From assembly GCA_003562555.1 (NCBI GenBank), contig PWUO01000050.1, positions 1 through 5,637 of the forward strand: a DNA stretch of 5,637 bases. The letters are read 5' to 3'. Position numbers and translations under genes: made by a program. The notes under the pieces were generated by a model that saw only the letters and a program-made list of their open reading frames with translations, had not been told where the DNA came from and did no database searches. This DNA comes from Dehalococcoidia bacterium (GTDB lineage: Bacteria > Chloroflexota > Dehalococcoidia > GIF9 > AB-539-J10). Below are positions 1 through 5,637 of the stretch, in pieces (the first letter of the stretch is position 1; every line of letters begins with the position of its first letter).

Positions 1-1936
1 CGACCACGGCGGCCTTGTGGGCATCAGAGCCCTTGCCTCCGAACATGCCGGACTCGATCCACTTTTTGGCGTTATCCCATGCGCCACCGGCATTGTTCAG
101 CGTCACCGCCATGATGAAGCCAGTCACAAGAGCTCCAACGAGGAACCCCGCCAGCGCGTACTTGCCAAGGACCACACCTACGATGACAGGAGCCAGGATG
201 GCCATGATTGAGGGGGCGAGCATTGCCCGCAGTGCAGCCCTGGTACAGATGTCGACCACGAGGCCGTACTTAGGCTTGGCGGTGCCCTCCATAAGTCCAG
301 GGATCTCGCGCCACTGTCGCCTCACCTCGGCAATAATCGCCTCGGTAGTTACCGCCACAGACTGCATCGTCATGGCACAGAAGACTGGAGGCATCATGCC
401 GCCAAGCAATACACCAACAAGAACCGGGGAACTCAGCAGGCTGAGCGCGCCAGGATCGGTTGTCTGGATGGCCCCACCCGATATCGACACGATGCCAACG
501 GCGATCGCGTACGACAGGATGAGTCCCAGAGAGTTGAGCGCGGCTGCACCGATGGCGAAACCCTTCCCCGTGGCCGCAGTCGTATTGCCCAGTGAATCCA
601 GAGCATCAGTGCGTTCGCGCACCTCGGGAGGCTGTCCCGTCATGGTGGTGATGCCTCCGGCATTGTCCGCAACCGGGCCGTACGCATCAGTTGCGAGGGT
701 CACGCCCAGCGTCGACAGCATGCCAACCGCGGCAAGGGCAACTCCATAGAAGCTTCCGAAGTAGAATGCCGTAAGTATGGCGGCAACGATGAGCAGCACG
801 GCAGGCCATGTGCTCATCATGCCCACTGAGAAGCCCTGAATAATTGTCGCACCCGCGCCCGAGGCGGAAGCCTCAGAAATGCCCCTGGTTGGCTTGAATT
901 CGTACGACGTGAAGTAGGTCGTGCTTTCTCCAATCAGCACGCCAGCTACGAGACCGGCGAGCATCGCCCAGAAGAGGTTGGTGCTGGCATCCAGGAAGTA
1001 GATCACGAGGAACGCAAACACCGCGGTGAGAATCGAAGCAGTGAGCGTACCACGCCTGAGAGCGGCGAGCAGCTTTCCCATCTCGACGGTCTCACCGACC
1101 CTGACAACAAAACAGCCGATCACGGAAGCAAGGATGCCTCCGGCAGCTATGAGCATCGGGATGAGCCACGCGGTCTCCTGGTTGGTGGCGATACCGAGGC
1201 CCACGACCACAACCGACAAGGTCATGGTCGCGATGATGGACTGCACGTACGTTTCGAACAGGTCAGCTCCCATTCCAGCGACGTCGCCCACGTTGTCGCC
1301 CACGTTGTCAGCGACGACTGCGGCGTTACGCGGGTCGTCCTCAGGAATACCTGCCTCAACCTTGCCGACGAGGTCAGATCCGGCATCGGCACCCTTGGTG
1401 AAGATTCCACCGCCGACCCTGCCGAAGAGCGCCACGAGAGACGCTCCGGTTCCGTACGCGGGAATAACCGCGAGGAACCTGGGATCATTGTGCCAGAGGA
1501 AATAGAGAATGACGACGCCGATGATGCCGATGCTGACGACGGTGAGTCCCATCACCGCACCAGCGCGGAAGGAAACGCGAAGTCCCTGATCCAGGCTCTT
1601 GGCCGCTGCGGCACATGTCCTGCCATTGGCCCTCGTTGCGATACTCATGCCCGCGAACCCTGCACCCATCGAGCAGAGCGCACCGAAGACGAACGCAGCG
1701 GATACCTTCCAGCCGAGTTGCGGCACCACCAGCAGGATGACCGTGATTATGATAATCACGATGGCAAGAGTCTGATATTCGCGCCGCAGAAAGGCCATCG
1801 CGCCTTCACGTATCGCGGCAGAAACCTCCTGCACCTCCTTGGAGCCTTCGTCCTGTGAGAGCACGTACTTCGTGAAGTACCCGACGACAACGAAACCAAG
1901 AATGCCGGCAATCACGCCCAGCCACATCAGATTCAT
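1..1936 (-). CDS. hppA: Membrane-bound ion-translocating pyrophosphatase (partial, 3' end cut by window)
   Basis: Integral membrane enzyme that hydrolyses cytoplasmic PPi and pumps Na+ and/or H+ outward. I translated 645 codons without a stop or frameshift; the frame runs off the left edge. Visible motifs are GGGIFTK (residues 175-181), the catalytic D184-x7-K192-x-E194 motif, the acidic PPi/Mg loop EDDPRN to NVGDNVGDVAG (199-221), and a C-terminal NAGGAWDNAKK block leading to GGKGSDAHKAAVV. In the family the GDTVGDPFKDT block follows at once, so only about 35-45 residues should be missing. GNTTAATGKG (450-459) has Ala where K+-independent enzymes have Lys, pointing to the K+-dependent class. 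DLFETY (D225, E228) matches the gate Asp/Glu pair of the Thermotoga Na+-pump, so Na+ transport is plausible but inferred. The ATG at 1936 has AGGAGG 8 nt upstream (1945-1950). It appears to have its own promoter and leader. Confidence 0.96.
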   Translation of the reverse strand, partial: MNLMWLGVIAGILGFVVVGYFTKYVLSQDEGSKEVQEVSAAIREGAMAFLRREYQTLAIVIIIITVILLVVPQLGWKVSAAFVFGALCSMGAGFAGMSIATRANGRTCAAAAKSLDQGLRVSFRAGAVMGLTVVSIGIIGVVILYFLWHNDPRFLAVIPAYGTGASLVALFGRVGGGIFTKGADAGSDLVGKVEAGIPEDDPRNAAVVADNVGDNVGDVAGMGADLFETYVQSIIATMTLSVVVVGLGIATNQETAWLIPMLIAAGGILASVIGCFVVRVGETVEMGKLLAALRRGTLTASILTAVFAFLVIYFLDASTNLFWAMLAGLVAGVLIGESTTYFTSYEFKPTRGISEASASGAGATIIQGFSVGMMSTWPAVLLIVAAILTAFYFGSFYGVALAAVGMLSTLGVTLATDAYGPVADNAGGITTMTGQPPEVRERTDALDSLGNTTAATGKGFAIGAAALNSLGLILSYAIAVGIVSISGGAIQTTDPGALSLLSSPVLVGVLLGGMMPPVFCAMTMQSVAVTTEAIIAEVRRQWREIPGLMEGTAKPKYGLVVDICTRAALRAMLAPSIMAILAPVIVGVVLGKYALAGFLVGALVTGFIMAVTLNNAGGAWDNAKKWIESGMFGGKGSDAHKAAVV

Positions 1937-1964
1937 ATAACTGTCCTCCTTATACACATGAGAA

Positions 1965-1991
1965 AAGGCGCATCATCGACCTGAGCGCCTT
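1965..1991 (-). terminator. Terminator-like hairpin in the hppA leader
   Basis: On the minus strand AAGGCGC pairs with GCGCCTT. The stem extends inward by TCA/TGA with one bulged T, leaving the loop GGTCGA. The RNA continues TTCTC, so a run of four U follows the GC-rich part. It lies downstream of the translin stop and could terminate the thiE-translin unit. It also lies between the likely hppA promoter and the hppA Shine-Dalgarno site, so it could act as an attenuator. The U-run is short, so termination would be partial at best. The function is inferred from structure only. Confidence 0.5.
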
Positions 1992-2027
1992 ATCCCACAC
2001 ATCGTGTTCGAGACATTTCGTTCGTAC

Positions 2028-2056
2028 ACTTTAGGCAGCGCACTTCGATTTGTCAA
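2028..2056 (-). promoter_or_regulatory. Likely sigma70-type promoter for hppA
   Basis: The minus strand reads TTGACA (2056-2051), a 17-nt spacer, then TAAAGT (2033-2028). This is a perfect -35 box, ideal spacing and a 4/6 match to the -10 consensus. The -35 box contains the TGA stop codon of the translin gene. Transcription would start near 2021, giving a leader of about 85 nt before the hppA ATG at 1936. It was found by eye, with no experimental support. Confidence 0.6.
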
Positions 2057-2691
2057 CAGAGGCGCCGCTCAAACTCAGCAAGCCGCTCTTCGAGTGCGTC
2101 CTGCCGCAGGGCGGTCGTGAGATCGCCACGCGTGCGCTCTATGAGGCCTCGCGCAGCATCGGAATTTCTCCTGAGTCCGTGGGTCACCGTATCCGGATAA
2201 TCCATGCCCATGAGCACTCCGTAGATATCGTCCATCGTATCCAGAAGCATCTCACACCGTGAGGTATCGCCACGACGGAGACTGTCAAGGATGAATCGGC
2301 GAAGCTCTCCCACCGTCTCTCCCAAGCCGTTGAGATAGGCCGGCATCGAGACTCCCACATCACCCGATTCAGGAAGCGCGATGCCCTGAATCAGGGCGAA
2401 GGTGATGCATGCTTCGGCGTATTCCTTCTGAGCGTCGTGAATGAACCCTGCCTGTCGCATCTCATCGCTGCCGGAGACGGCCTCCAGAAGTTGCTCGTTA
2501 AGCGACCGGTTCGCATCCAGCAATTGTCGTGCCGCATCGGGGTCCTGCCGATGGGCCGATCGAATGGCGTTCCCGCTGTTCTGGATCATCTGTCTGCACA
2601 GCGGCAGTGCCCTCTCACGAGCACGATTCTGTACAGAAAAGTGCTCATGCGCCGCTGTCGAAATCGCGTCGAGTTGTTCCTTGGTATTCAC
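2053..2691 (-). CDS. Translin-family protein (TRAX/archaeal translin-like, COG2178 type)
   Basis: A 212-residue, almost wholly helical protein, the usual size for a translin/TRAX subunit. Eukaryotic translin and TRAX form the octameric C3PO RNase that binds and cuts short single-stranded RNA; archaeal relatives are also RNA-directed. Family marks are the N-terminal R-x-AL-x-LCRQMIQNSGNAIRSAHR stretch (about 26-48), KEYAEA with E90 and E93 at the spacing of the TRAX catalytic Glu pair, NGLGETVGELRR (121-132), and a C-terminal RNSDAARGLIERTRGDL block (175-191). In TRAX the third block is DLTGE; here its catalytic Asp is Glu (E125), while the following Glu (E129) is kept. The start is GTG at 2691, overlapping the thiE stop as GTGA, with AGGAGG 10 nt upstream, so it should be translationally coupled to thiE. 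Homologues are sometimes mislabelled haloacid dehalogenase; no HAD motif is visible. The cellular role in bacteria is unknown to me. Confidence 0.85.
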   Translation of the reverse strand: MNTKEQLDAISTAAHEHFSVQNRARERALPLCRQMIQNSGNAIRSAHRQDPDAARQLLDANRSLNEQLLEAVSGSDEMRQAGFIHDAQKEYAEACITFALIQGIALPESGDVGVSMPAYLNGLGETVGELRRFILDSLRRGDTSRCEMLLDTMDDIYGVLMGMDYPDTVTHGLRRNSDAARGLIERTRGDLTTALRQDALEERLAEFERRLC

Positions 2692-3755
2692 CTGGCTCTC
2701 TCCTCCTCCGCCTGTTGTATTGCCTGAACCAGCGCCTTTGCGGCAGCTGTCACGTCGGGCTGCATCACCACCGCACCGATGACAGCGACCGCGTCGGCTC
2801 CCGCCGCAACCACAGACGTCACATTGTCGAGACCGATGCCTCCGATGGCCACCACCGGTATGTCACCAGCCTTGCCGCACGCCATTTTCAGCATGTCGAT
2901 GCCGACAAGCGCGTGATCGGCCTTCTGAGTGGTCGGGAATACCGCGCCGACACCGATGTAGTCGGCACCCTCTTCGACAGCCCGGCTGACATCGGAAGCG
3001 TTCTCGCACGAAACGCCAACAATGGTGTCGACCGGCAGCATCTTGCGGAGCACGGAGAGTGGCAGGTCATGCTGTCCCACATGCAATCCTGCGGCACCAA
3101 CAGCGATGGCGACATCAGCGCAGTCGTTGACAACGAACATGACGCCGTTGCGACGGCAGAGCTCGTTCATCTCCACCGCGTCTCGATAGACATCTGCGCG
3201 ATGGCTTACCTTGTCGCGAAGCTGTATGACCCGTGCCCCTCCTGCGATTGCTTCAGACGTGACTTCAACGAGGGAACGGCCGACCACCGCCTGGCGGTCG
3301 ATGACGACGTACAGTCCCCTCACCATGGCCACCCGAAGCGCCCGAGATACGCTGCCCGAGAGTCGCTTCTCCAGATCGTAAACCTTGTACCTGAGCGTCT
3401 CCACAGCCAACGAGTCGATCCGAAGGTCGTCACCAGCAATCCGTCCAAGCTCCTCCAGAACCCGCAACGATTCTTCCGCACGTTTGGCGTTCGCGCGAAT
3501 CGTCGAGAGCAACGTGTGATCTCCCTCAACGCGGATACCTGACTCCCTGCCGACATCCTCCACAGAGTCGCGCGCCGACAGCAGGTCGATTCCCATAGTC
3601 GCAGTAATGCGCGCCAGGTCATGACGCACCGATCGCAGGTCGCGTGCCAGGATGTCATCGCCTGTGGCGAAGCGTGCGATGTCCTCAAGAACCCTGAGTC
3701 CCTCAGAGGCCCGGTTTGTGTTGGCGTCGACGAGGCGGAGTAGTGGGGAAGTCAT
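2688..3755 (-). CDS. thiE: ThiD2-ThiE fusion: HMP-phosphate kinase domain plus thiamine-phosphate synthase
   Basis: A 355-residue cytoplasmic thiamine-biosynthesis enzyme. Residues 1 to about 135 form the helical ThiD2-type domain, with RLVDANTNRASEGLRVLED (7-25) and RHDL (44-47), then ANAKRAEESLRVLEE (88-102) and LRYKVYDLEK (121-130). The two ANxxRAxExLRVLEE segments look like an internal duplication. ThiD2 is known as a monofunctional HMP-P kinase making HMP-PP. Residues about 147-345 are a ThiE TIM barrel: QLRDK (178-182), VVND (208-211), GLHVGQHDLP (223-232), GVS (247-249), YIGVGAVFPTTQK (266-278) and VAIGGI (302-307). ThiE joins HMP-PP to thiazole phosphate, giving thiamine phosphate and PPi, so the fusion would carry two successive steps. 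The ATG at 3755 has no good Shine-Dalgarno site, and a -10-like box lies 9 nt upstream, suggesting a leaderless or very short-leader mRNA. No TPP riboswitch is visible upstream. It overlaps the translin gene by 4 nt. Confidence 0.94.
   Translation of the reverse strand: MTSPLLRLVDANTNRASEGLRVLEDIARFATGDDILARDLRSVRHDLARITATMGIDLLSARDSVEDVGRESGIRVEGDHTLLSTIRANAKRAEESLRVLEELGRIAGDDLRIDSLAVETLRYKVYDLEKRLSGSVSRALRVAMVRGLYVVIDRQAVVGRSLVEVTSEAIAGGARVIQLRDKVSHRADVYRDAVEMNELCRRNGVMFVVNDCADVAIAVGAAGLHVGQHDLPLSVLRKMLPVDTIVGVSCENASDVSRAVEEGADYIGVGAVFPTTQKADHALVGIDMLKMACGKAGDIPVVAIGGIGLDNVTSVVAAGADAVAVIGAVVMQPDVTAAAKALVQAIQQAEEERAR
2702..2707 (-). promoter_or_regulatory. Shine-Dalgarno site for the GTG start of the translin gene
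   Basis: AGGAGG on the minus strand, 10 nt before the GTG at 2691 and inside the last Glu codons of thiE. It supports the GTG start and coupling through the GTGA overlap. Other spacings are possible because the sequence is a GGAGGAGGAG repeat. Confidence 0.7.
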
Positions 3756-3764
3756 GCTTGTGCC

Positions 3765-3793
3765 ATTCTACCACTTGCCACAGCGCTGTTCAC
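3765..3793 (-). promoter_or_regulatory. Possible promoter of the thiE-translin unit
   Basis: The minus strand reads GTGAAC (3793-3788), a 17-nt spacer, then TAGAAT (3770-3765). The -10 box is a 5/6 match and the -35 box a 3/6 match. The predicted start falls only a few nt before the ATG at 3755, so the message would be leaderless or nearly so, in line with the missing Shine-Dalgarno site. The spacer contains the 8-bp palindrome CAGCGCTG. No TPP riboswitch fits in this space. Confidence 0.4.
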
Positions 3794-3843
3794 GAAGTAT
3801 TGTCGAAGCGATCGCTCGTGCCTTATTGCACCCGCATAACAGA

Positions 3844-3871
3844 GAGGGGTGGACAGATCTGTCCACCCCTC
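3844..3871. terminator. Perfect 28-bp palindrome, probable transcription terminator
   Basis: GAGGGGTGGACAGA is followed directly by its exact reverse complement, a 14-bp arm with no spacer. As RNA it would form a very stable hairpin with a small loop made by opening the central bases. It begins 28 nt after the stop of the small transporter subunit and lies before the thiE promoter, where a terminator of the transporter unit is expected. Neither strand has a U-run after it, so it is not a textbook intrinsic terminator. It could instead block 3' exonucleases or be a protein-binding site. Confidence 0.5.
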
Positions 3872-3899
3872 GTGAGAGCCCGACTGTGTGTCTTGTAGA

Positions 3900-4010
3900 T
3901 TAGTCGTCCCAACTGCCACCATGGCCACGCCACTTGGCGAAGCACAAGGCCAACCCTCCAAGAAACACGGCCCAGAAGACCACCGCTGTGATAATTGCTT
4001 CAGTCGTCAT
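3900..4010 (-). CDS. Small one-helix membrane protein, probable MetS-like transporter subunit
   Basis: A 36-residue frame read from the sequence: ATG at 4010, TAA at 3900-3902. It starts MTTEAIITAVVFWAVFLGG, has a single hydrophobic helix (about residues 5-25), then a basic KWRGHG stretch and an acidic SWDD end. Position is the main evidence: it begins 17 nt after the NSS transporter stop, on the same strand, with an excellent AGGAGGTGAT Shine-Dalgarno site. In methionine/alanine importers of the MetPS type (described in Corynebacterium glutamicum) a tiny one-helix subunit, MetS, is encoded directly after the NSS subunit MetP and is needed for transport. This protein has the same layout and a similar N-terminal pattern, though it is shorter than the C. 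glutamicum protein. The role is inferred from context and topology. That it is a real gene is likely because of the ribosome binding site and intact frame. Confidence 0.82.
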   Translation of the reverse strand: MTTEAIITAVVFWAVFLGGLALCFAKWRGHGGSWDD

Positions 4011-4020
4011 CTGTCCATCA

Positions 4021-4026
4021 CCTCCT
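4021..4026 (-). promoter_or_regulatory. Shine-Dalgarno site of the small subunit gene
   Basis: AGGAGG on the minus strand, extending to AGGAGGTGAT, lies in the 17-nt gap after the transporter stop and 10 nt before the ATG at 4010. A nearer ATG, only 2 nt from AGGAGG, opens a three-codon frame ending in TGA and is too close to be favoured. The site is key evidence that the 36-codon gene is translated. Confidence 0.75.
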
Positions 4027-4027
4027 G

Positions 4028-5542
4028 CTACTCCGCCCCGCCCCGCGTCCGCGTCTTCATGGAGCCAAGGATGAAGCTCAGGATGAGCGTCACTCCCAGA
4101 ACGCCCCAGATCGCGTTGCTTGCCCAGCGCGGGTAGCCCTCGTAGGATTCGGGAATGTCACTCATGAAGCCGCCGTAGATCGCGACAAACAGCAGCGCCG
4201 CCGGAACGATGACCTTCACCATGACGTCAAACCACGGGCCAATCTTGAAGTCAGAGGTCTCATTGACATATGCCCGGAGCTTATCCGCTCCAAAGACCCA
4301 GCCGACTACGATACAGGAGAGCGCCCCGGTGAGAAGTAGTCCGTAGAACGACACCGCCCGGTCCAGGATGTCGGGCCCCCAGTACAACCCCCCATTAGTC
4401 GTGAAGAGAATGCCGAGAGCGAATCCGACAAGACACACGCCGAGTGTCGTATTTACGCGGCTCCACCCAAACTTGTCCATCAGCGGCGAGATTACCCCGG
4501 CGTAGGCCAGGAAGTAAGCTGATGACAGTCCGAGGATAAACAGACACAGGAAGAATATCACTCCGAAGAACGCATTGGCGCCCGGCAGCATCGAGACAGC
4601 TACCGGCCACGTAATGAACGCGAGTCCGACACTTCGCACCGCCACTTCTCCGACCGGAATGGAGAGTGTCTGCATGAGGAATCCGACGGTGCTGAATACC
4701 GCGAATCCCGCGAAGAAGCTCGTGGCTGAGTCACCGAATCCGGTGATGAACGCACTGTTGGTCACATCGCCCTTCGACTTGATGAAGCTGCCGTACGCGT
4801 ACATTCCCGCCATGCCGACGGACAACGTGAACGCGATCTGGCTGAAGGCTGCGAACCATACGCCTACGCTCGCGAGCTGGCTCCAGTCAGTCTCGAGGTA
4901 GTAGTTCAAACCCTGAGCCGCACCAACCAGCGTGACGCCTCTCACAACAAGAATACCGAGGAATATCCACGCGACGATCATCACAACCTGTGACACCGGG
5001 CCGATGACCTTTGTCCCCTTGAACACGACAAGGAAGATCAGTATCCAGACCACGGCGAGGCCCACGAGCAGGTGAGGCACGGGGGTGCCAATTTCTCCAG
5101 GCCCTCCCGAGAGTCTGAGCACGGTGCCAAAGAAGAAGTCCGCGGCCCCTGCCGCACCAGCCTGGCCCATACCCCACTCTACTGTCGCGGCCGACACGAC
5201 GTACCTCAATACCCAGGACATCACCACGGTGTAGTAGCTCACAATCAGGAATGCCACCCAGGCGGCCCACCAGCCGAGCCACTCCCATTTCTTTCCAATT
5301 CCTGCGAAGACGCCTGGCGCGCTCGAGTTGAAGTGCTTGCCCATGCCATACTCCACGATGAGCCATGGAATACCGATGGCAAACAGCCCCACAAGCCATG
5401 CGACAAGAAACGCACCACCGCCGTTAGCGTAACTCAGGTACGGAAAGCGCCACAGGTTGCCCAAGCCTATTGCCGAGCCCAACGCGGCGAAGATGAAGTG
5501 GCTTCGCTTTCCCCATCTATCTCTCATCAATAACTCGGCCAA
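4028..5542 (-). CDS. Sodium-dependent NSS/SNF-family amino-acid transporter (MetP-like)
   Basis: A 504-residue inner-membrane protein with about 12 hydrophobic segments and the LeuT fold. Helix 1 carries GSAIGLGNLWRFP (22-34) and NGGGAF (40-45), the unwound substrate and Na+ site with A24, N29 and R32 matching LeuT A22, N27 and R30. IPWLIVEYGMGK (58-69) is the helix 2 block. Helix 6 has FSQIAFTLSVGMAGMYAYGSF (233-253), and helix 8 has GLSS (338-341), matching the LeuT Na2-site Thr/Ser pair. By alignment D271 falls at LeuT E290, where an acidic residue goes with chloride-independent transport. The family imports amino acids with Na+; the substrate cannot be read here, but the small subunit gene that follows points to a methionine/alanine-type importer. 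The start is TTG at 5542 because AGGAGG lies 7 nt upstream; the next ATG, 15 nt further in, would be 22 nt from that site. Confidence 0.93.
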   Translation of the reverse strand: MAELLMRDRWGKRSHFIFAALGSAIGLGNLWRFPYLSYANGGGAFLVAWLVGLFAIGIPWLIVEYGMGKHFNSSAPGVFAGIGKKWEWLGWWAAWVAFLIVSYYTVVMSWVLRYVVSAATVEWGMGQAGAAGAADFFFGTVLRLSGGPGEIGTPVPHLLVGLAVVWILIFLVVFKGTKVIGPVSQVVMIVAWIFLGILVVRGVTLVGAAQGLNYYLETDWSQLASVGVWFAAFSQIAFTLSVGMAGMYAYGSFIKSKGDVTNSAFITGFGDSATSFFAGFAVFSTVGFLMQTLSIPVGEVAVRSVGLAFITWPVAVSMLPGANAFFGVIFFLCLFILGLSSAYFLAYAGVISPLMDKFGWSRVNTTLGVCLVGFALGILFTTNGGLYWGPDILDRAVSFYGLLLTGALSCIVVGWVFGADKLRAYVNETSDFKIGPWFDVMVKVIVPAALLFVAIYGGFMSDIPESYEGYPRWASNAIWGVLGVTLILSFILGSMKTRTRGGAE

Positions 5543-5549
5543 CGATTCA

Positions 5550-5555
5550 CCTCCT
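5550..5555 (-). promoter_or_regulatory. Shine-Dalgarno site fixing the TTG start of the transporter
   Basis: AGGAGG on the minus strand, 7 nt before TTG at 5542. The in-frame ATG at 5527 is too far from it, so the TTG start, adding MAELL before MRDRWG, is preferred. No convincing promoter could be placed in the remaining 82 nt to the window edge. Confidence 0.7.
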
Positions 5556-5637
5556 CAACTTATCTTCTCAAGTGTGCAACGTCCGACAACTCGACCTTTT
5601 GCCCCGCAAGAGAGACAGTTGCCGCACAATCCGTACA

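Noticed and set aside
15..749. Plus-strand open frame of 244 codons
   Set aside because: It lies antisense to hppA, whose minus frame carries all the family motifs. The plus product is rich in Ser, Pro, Thr and Met with no recognisable domain, as expected of a shadow frame in GC-rich DNA.
1937..2021. Known riboswitch (fluoride or c-di-GMP) in the hppA leader
   Set aside because: I compared it from memory with the conserved elements of these classes and found no convincing match. Only the single hairpin and repeats are supported.
2529..3542. Plus-strand open frame of 337 codons
   Set aside because: It is antisense to the ThiD2-ThiE gene. The product is rich in His, Arg, Ser and Asp without motifs, and has no ribosome binding site that I can see.
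3807..3816. 10-bp palindrome AGCGATCGCT upstream of thiE
   Set aside because: It is short, common in GC-rich DNA, and has no clear position relative to the promoter, so it is not reported as an operator.
3756..3843. TPP riboswitch before thiE
   Set aside because: The conserved CTGAGA and ACCTGA-type elements are absent, and the space between the promoter-like box and the ATG is too short.
4887..5399. Minus-strand open frame of 170 codons inside the transporter gene
   Set aside because: It is another frame of the NSS gene, with a Cys/Gly/Arg-rich product and no membrane segments or motifs.
5556..5637. Promoter or riboswitch upstream of the NSS transporter
   Set aside because: TTGTCG and GATAAG boxes exist on the minus strand but are 19 nt apart and poor matches. 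No known riboswitch elements are visible, and the region is cut by the window edge.
1..5637. A new defence, mobile or multi-gene system
   Set aside because: All genes belong to recognisable metabolic, transport or RNA-binding families. There are no transposase, integrase, CRISPR or toxin-antitoxin signs. The translin-thiE pairing is unusual, but one example does not establish a system.

Overview
The window is about 5.6 kb of moderately GC-rich bacterial DNA. Every gene I can support lies on the minus strand, so transcription runs from high to low coordinates. Strong AGGAGG Shine-Dalgarno sites, GTG and TTG starts, a GTGA gene overlap, a membrane pyrophosphatase and a translin-family protein suggest a bacterium, probably anaerobic or energy-limited. 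It could be a deep-branching actinobacterium or a similar lineage, but the taxonomic guess is weak and rests on gene content only.

Layout in the direction of transcription. (1) Positions 5543-5637 are a short upstream region with a clear Shine-Dalgarno site. (2) Positions 5542-4028 encode a 504-residue sodium-dependent NSS/SNF-family transporter starting at TTG. After 17 nt comes a 36-residue one-helix membrane protein (4010-3900) that resembles the small subunits of MetPS-type methionine/alanine importers. A perfect 28-bp palindrome (3844-3871) follows and probably ends this unit. (3) Positions 3755-2688 encode a two-domain thiamine enzyme: an N-terminal ThiD2-type HMP-phosphate kinase domain fused to ThiE, thiamine-phosphate synthase. 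It overlaps by GTGA a translin-family protein (2691-2053). (4) A good sigma70-type promoter sits at the end of the translin gene and should drive hppA, a membrane-integral ion-pumping pyrophosphatase (1936 to beyond the left edge). The roughly 85-nt leader between them contains a terminator-like hairpin flanked by a near-direct repeat.

How the genes may fit together (inference). The pyrophosphatase has the sequence marks of a K+-dependent enzyme, with an acidic pair like that of Na+-pumping members. It could turn PPi, including that released by ThiE, into a sodium gradient, which the NSS symporter would use to import an amino acid. The translin protein has no obvious link to thiamine synthesis apart from translational coupling. 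I see no mobile element, CRISPR array, tRNA or rRNA. I see no clear new multi-gene system. The points most worth a look are the bacterial translin with an altered catalytic position, the hppA leader and the tiny transporter subunit.
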